Shown here one piece after another: positions 51,022-54,348 of a stretch of 54,348 bases of DNA (position 1 is the stretch's first letter; the number at the start of each line of letters is the position of its first letter). The notes beneath the pieces are model-generated. The model ran no database searches. It was not told where the DNA came from and saw only the letters and a program-made list of their open reading frames with translations. The translations under genes and the position numbers were made by a program. This stretch comes from an uncultured Marinobacter sp. (GTDB taxonomy: Bacteria; Pseudomonadota; Gammaproteobacteria; Pseudomonadales; Oleiphilaceae): the NCBI GenBank assembly GCA_913057975.1, contig CAJXOQ010000006.1:1-54348 (forward strand), written 5' to 3'.

Positions 51022-52233
51022 ATGGATTTCAGTATTTCCGAGAGGGGCCAGAACTATCTCAAGCGCGTCAAAACTTTCATGGAGGAAGAAATCTTCCCGA
51101 TTGAAGAGCAGTACCATAAGGAACTGATGGCGCAGGAAAACCGCTGGGTGGTGTTGCCCATCATCAAGGAACTGAAAGCAAAGGCCAAAGCACAGGGCCT
51201 GTGGAACATGTTCTTCCCGGATGAGAAATACGGGTGTGGGCTTCTCAACTCCGACTATGCCCTGATTGCCGAAGAAACTGGCCGCAGCTTTATTGCCCCG
51301 GAAATCTTCAACTGCAATGCGCCGGACACCGGCAACATGGAAGTGCTGATCCACTACGGCTCCGAAGAACAGAAAGCCGAATGGCTGCCCCGTCTGCAAA
51401 GCGGTGAAGTACGCTCCGCTTTCTGCATGACCGAGCCGGCTGTGGCATCTTCAGACGCCACCAACATGGAAGCCACGGCCACTGTGGATGGCGACGAGGT
51501 TGTTCTCAACGGTCGCAAATGGTGGAGCACTGGCGTTGGCCACCCGGATTGCAAGGTTGCCATTTTCATGGGCCTGACCGATCCGGATGCCCACAAGCAC
51601 CGCCGTCATTCCATGGTGTTGGTGCCGCTGGATACCCCTGGGGTCAAAATTGAGCGAATGCTGCCGGTGTTCGGCGCCTACGATGAGCCATACGGTCACG
51701 GTGTTGTGTCCTTCGACAACGTGCGCCTGCCCAAGACTGCATTTATTGCGGGCCCCGGTCGTGGCTTCGAGATTGCCCAGGGCCGTCTTGGGCCGGGGCG
51801 TGTTCACCACTGTATGCGTGCCATTGGTGCGGCGGAGCGTACTCTGGAGCTGATGATCAAAAGGGCGACCAGTCGTGAGGCGTTTGGTCGGCCGATCGCT
51901 AAACTGGGCGGTAATCCGGATGTGATTGCTAACGCCCGTATGGCGATAGAGCAGGCGCGACTGCTGACGCTGAAGTGCGCCTGGGCATTGGATACCAAGG
52001 GTATCTCTGGAGCCTTGCAGGAAGTCTCGATGATTAAGGCGGTTATTCCGAAGATGCTTCAGCAGATTGTGGACGATACGATTCAGATTCACGGGGGTGC
52101 TGGTGTCAGCGACGATGATTTCCCGCTGACTCAGTTGTTCGCCTATGCTCGGGTTTTGCGCCTGGCTGATGGCCCGGATGAGGTTCACCGGGCGATGGTG
52201 GCTCGTCTGGAGCTGGCAAAGTACCGGAAGTGA
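51022..52233 (+). CDS. ACAD10/11-like acyl-CoA dehydrogenase
   Basis: A 403-residue flavoprotein of the acyl-CoA dehydrogenase fold. FCMTEPAVASSDATNM and RKWWSTGVGHPDC are flavin and substrate-binding blocks. The catalytic region reads IHGGAGVSDDDFPL then LADGPDEVH (about 381-389), as in ACAD10/11 and the levulinate enzyme LvaC, where Asp replaces the usual Glu base. LvaC/ACAD11-type enzymes act on 4-phosphohydroxyacyl-CoA rather than simple acyl-CoA. The ATG at 51022 is preferred (AGAGGA 7 nt upstream) over 51016. The downstream SDR and APH kinase support the same pathway. Confidence 0.88.
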   Translation: MDFSISERGQNYLKRVKTFMEEEIFPIEEQYHKELMAQENRWVVLPIIKELKAKAKAQGLWNMFFPDEKYGCGLLNSDYALIAEETGRSFIAPEIFNCNAPDTGNMEVLIHYGSEEQKAEWLPRLQSGEVRSAFCMTEPAVASSDATNMEATATVDGDEVVLNGRKWWSTGVGHPDCKVAIFMGLTDPDAHKHRRHSMVLVPLDTPGVKIERMLPVFGAYDEPYGHGVVSFDNVRLPKTAFIAGPGRGFEIAQGRLGPGRVHHCMRAIGAAERTLELMIKRATSREAFGRPIAKLGGNPDVIANARMAIEQARLLTLKCAWALDTKGISGALQEVSMIKAVIPKMLQQIVDDTIQIHGGAGVSDDDFPLTQLFAYARVLRLADGPDEVHRAMVARLELAKYRK

Positions 52234-52253
52234 GCCCGCTAGTTTCGGAGTGT

Positions 52254-52364
52254 GAGCGGACGGACGGGGCGTTCTGAAACACGCTCCTTCGGCACATCCA
52301 TGTGACGCTTGGACTCCGCCATCCATGGCTCCGTACAGTTTCAGAACACCCCGTCCGTCCGCTC
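52254..52364. repeat. Paired palindromic intergenic repeat, copy 2
   Basis: A 111-nt element whose outer arms are a nearly perfect inverted repeat of about 28 nt: GAGCGGACGGACGGGGCGTT against the complement of the right end, with one mismatch in the first 27. The centre shares CTCCGCCATCCATGGCTCCG (52314-52333) with copy 1 at 44847-44955. Here it separates two genes on the same strand. Confidence 0.85.
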
Positions 52365-52443
52365 AGTCAAACCTTGCGAGTTGGCGTTTTGGGGTTTCAG
52401 CTCTTGCACGGATTCAGATAACTAAGATAACGGTGAAACACAG

Positions 52444-53259
52444 ATGACACAGCGAGTATTTATAACCGGCGGGGCCAGCGGCCTGGGCCGGGCTATTGCA
52501 TTGCGGTATGCCAAAGAAGGCGCCAAGGTCTGTATTGGCGATATTAATCCCGAGCAGGGCATTGCCGTAGAGCAGGAGATCAACAATGCGGGTGGCGAAG
52601 GTTACTTTGTTGAGTGCGATGTGCGCCGGCTGACCGACCTTGAGAAGATCTGCGAGGACCTCACCGGCAAATGGGGTGGGGTAGACGTGGTGGTGAACAA
52701 CGCTGGTGTCGCTTCCGCGGGCTCGATTGAAGACACCACCATGGCCGATTGGGAATGGATCATGGACATCAACGTGTTGGGTGTCGTTCGGGGCTGCAAG
52801 GCCTTTACCCCGCAGTTCAAGAAGCAGGGCTCCGGCGCTTTCGTGAACATCGCCTCCATGGCCGGGCTTATGCTCGCACCGTTGATGGACAGCTACAACG
52901 TGTCCAAGGCCGGTGTCATCGCGCTTTCGGAAACTCTGAGCCAGGAGCTGCGAGACTCCGGTATAAGCGTCAGCTGCGTGTGCCCGGCGTTTTTCCAGAC
53001 CAATCTGACCAGCAGCATGCGGTCTGATATTCCGGGCATTCAGCAGAACGTCAACAAACTGATGAAACGCTCCACCATCACCGCCGAAAACGTGGCCGAT
53101 GACATCGTTCGTTCGGTAGAGAAAGGCGATTTCTGGGTGCTGCCCCATGCCAAAGAGCGCCGCATGTGGATACTCAAGCGCCATGCGCCCAAGGCGTTTG
53201 ACTGGTTGATGTACCAGGAAAGCAAGCGCTGGATGAAGAAAATGGGCGGCAAGGCTTAA
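52444..53259 (+). CDS. Short-chain dehydrogenase/reductase
   Basis: A 271-residue classical SDR. The cofactor motif is TGGASGLG (8-15), followed by NNAG (about 85-88) and Tyr151/Lys155 in YNVSKAG. The C-terminal stretch (ILKRHAPKAFDWLMYQESKRWM) is longer and more basic than in typical FabG-like members. It sits between the ACAD11-like gene and the APH kinase, as LvaD does in the levulinate operon, where an SDR contributes to converting 4-hydroxyacyl-CoA; the exact reaction here is unknown. The kinase gene follows 41 nt later. Confidence 0.88.
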   Translation: MTQRVFITGGASGLGRAIALRYAKEGAKVCIGDINPEQGIAVEQEINNAGGEGYFVECDVRRLTDLEKICEDLTGKWGGVDVVVNNAGVASAGSIEDTTMADWEWIMDINVLGVVRGCKAFTPQFKKQGSGAFVNIASMAGLMLAPLMDSYNVSKAGVIALSETLSQELRDSGISVSCVCPAFFQTNLTSSMRSDIPGIQQNVNKLMKRSTITAENVADDIVRSVEKGDFWVLPHAKERRMWILKRHAPKAFDWLMYQESKRWMKKMGGKA

Positions 53260-53300
53260 GTCATCATTTAACACAGAATCAGGAAGTAAGGGAGAGCCGT

Positions 53301-54348
53301 ATGACCCAGATCGACCAGGCTGTTGATATCCGCGAAGGTGAAGAGCTGGATGTCGCGGCCGTTGACCGCTTCATGAAGCAGGCCATCCCGGACCTGGAAG
53401 GCCTGCCGCAGATCAAGCAGTATCCTGGCGGTGCGTCCAATCTGACATACCAGGTGGATTATGGCGATCGTTCCTACGTGTTGCGCCGCCCGCCGTTTGG
53501 CCATATTGCCAAGTCTGCCCACGACATGCTGCGGGAAGCCAAGGTGATGCGGGCTCTCAAGCCCGAATTCCCGTATGTTCCGAACATTGTCGCCATCTGC
53601 GACGACCATGACATTCTGGGCTGCGATTTTTACGTCATGGAGCGCCTGAAAGGCATCATCCTGCGTCAGGATTTCCCCAAGGACTTTGAGCTCAGTGAGG
53701 CGGATACCCGCAAGCTGTGCCTGAATGTGATCGACAAACTGGTGGACCTGCACAATGTCGATGCCAAGGCCACCGGCCTTGATAAGTTGGGTAAGGGCGC
53801 CGGTTATGTGCAGCGCCAGATTGGCGGCTGGAGTGACCGTTTCCGCAAGGCGAAGACGGATGACGTGGGTGACTTTGAAACGGTGATGGGCTGGCTGAAC
53901 GACAAGATGCCGGACGACGTTGCCCAGGTGGTCATTCACAACGACTACCGCTTCGACAATGTGGTGCTCAATCAGGACAACCCGTTCGAGGTGATTGGTG
54001 TTCTTGATTGGGAAATGGCGACCATCGGCGACCCGCTGATGGATCTGGGCAACAGCCTGGCCTATTGGATTGAGGCCGATGACGAAGGCCCGTTCCAGAT
54101 GTTGCGTCGACAGCCGACCCACCAGCCGGGCATGCTGACCCGCAAGGAAGTGGTCGCTTACTACGCGGAGAAATCCGGCCGCAAGATCGACAACTTCGAT
54201 TTCTACGAGATCTATGGTCTGTTCCGGCTGGCGGTGATTGTCCAGCAGATCTATTACCGTTTTTACCACGGCCAGACCAAAGACAAGCGATTCGCCGCCT
54301 TTGGCCATGCCGCGAACTACCTGGAAAAACGCTGTCAGCGACTGATCG
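53301..54348 (+). CDS. APH-family phosphotransferase, probable 4-hydroxyacyl-CoA kinase (3' end missing)
   Basis: An open frame from the ATG at 53301 (GGGAGAG 6 nt upstream) runs 349 codons off the contig end without a stop; family members are about 350-360 residues, so only a few are missing. Kinase motifs are the Brenner loop HNDYRFDN with Asp215 and the DFG equivalent LDWEMATIGDP with Asp236. RRPPFGHIAKSAHDMLREA is typical of the ACAD10/LvaA branch rather than drug-modifying APHs. With the upstream ACAD11-like enzyme it would phosphorylate the 4-hydroxyl of 4-hydroxyacyl-CoA. The protein reading on the opposite strand here is a shadow. Confidence 0.88.
   Translation, partial: MTQIDQAVDIREGEELDVAAVDRFMKQAIPDLEGLPQIKQYPGGASNLTYQVDYGDRSYVLRRPPFGHIAKSAHDMLREAKVMRALKPEFPYVPNIVAICDDHDILGCDFYVMERLKGIILRQDFPKDFELSEADTRKLCLNVIDKLVDLHNVDAKATGLDKLGKGAGYVQRQIGGWSDRFRKAKTDDVGDFETVMGWLNDKMPDDVAQVVIHNDYRFDNVVLNQDNPFEVIGVLDWEMATIGDPLMDLGNSLAYWIEADDEGPFQMLRRQPTHQPGMLTRKEVVAYYAEKSGRKIDNFDFYEIYGLFRLAVIVQQIYYRFYHGQTKDKRFAAFGHAANYLEKRCQRLI

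Noticed and set aside
53268..54308. Long open frame on the minus strand (about 346 codons)
   Set aside because: The plus strand encodes a clear APH-family kinase with HNDYRFDN and LDWEMATIGDP motifs over the same span; the minus reading has no recognisable domain and is a codon-bias shadow.

Overview
The window looks like one end of an assembled contig from a marine gammaproteobacterium, almost certainly Marinobacter. The best evidence is the 512-residue alcohol-forming fatty acyl reductase at 40328-41866, which closely resembles the enzyme described from Marinobacter wax-ester producers. The housekeeping gene order (mucD, lepA-lepB-rnc-era-recO-pdxJ, gacS-cysM-rlmD-relA-mazG) is of the Pseudomonas/Marinobacter type. 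The first 33 bases are a Nextera sequencing adapter, not genome. I saw no rRNA, tRNA, CRISPR array, insertion sequence or prophage. These conclusions come from reading the sequence, with no database search.

Layout. 34-1774: the 3' end of a probable RseC/MucC-family gene, then the periplasmic protease gene mucD. 1922-4648: a CHASE-PAS-GGDEF-EAL cyclic-di-GMP protein. 4747-10849: a tight cluster lepA, lepB, DUF4845, rnc, era, recO, pdxJ with overlapping or nearly touching genes. 10865-13753 (minus): a GacS/BarA-type hybrid kinase. 14000-19417: cysM, rlmD, relA, mazG. 19546-20208: two small convergent paralogues. 20312-24367: ppc and an unusual YbaK-HDOD fusion. 24585-28029: adk, tsaB, uppP, a small unknown gene, rsmJ. 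28044-32324: plsB (minus), nudC and murI.

32302-38426 (all minus) holds a SAM methyltransferase/DUF2156 pair and a two-component pair with a 4-nt overlap: an HDOD-histidine kinase and a receiver-PAS-GGDEF-EAL effector. Next come a MinD/FleN-like ATPase with a long C-terminal extension and the fatty acyl reductase, which has a sigma-54-like -24/-12 element upstream. 42167-44823: acs and an adjacent LuxR-type response regulator. 44976-49997: a D-2-hydroxyacid dehydrogenase, an aminotransferase, a CPXCG protein, a DUF1439 lipoprotein, a tartrate/D-malate-type dehydrogenase and a small membrane protein. 50008-54348: a LysR regulator divergent from an ACAD10/11-like dehydrogenase, an SDR and a contig-truncated APH-family kinase. 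This set resembles the machinery that phosphorylates and breaks down 4-hydroxyacyl-CoAs, as in levulinate catabolism.

The most notable observations are two copies of a roughly 110-nt paired palindromic repeat (44847-44955 and 52254-52364), the sigma-54-like element upstream of the wax-ester reductase, the HDOD-kinase/c-di-GMP effector pair with a palindrome-rich promoter region, and the methyltransferase/DUF2156 cassette. Functions of the last three are inferred only from domains and context.
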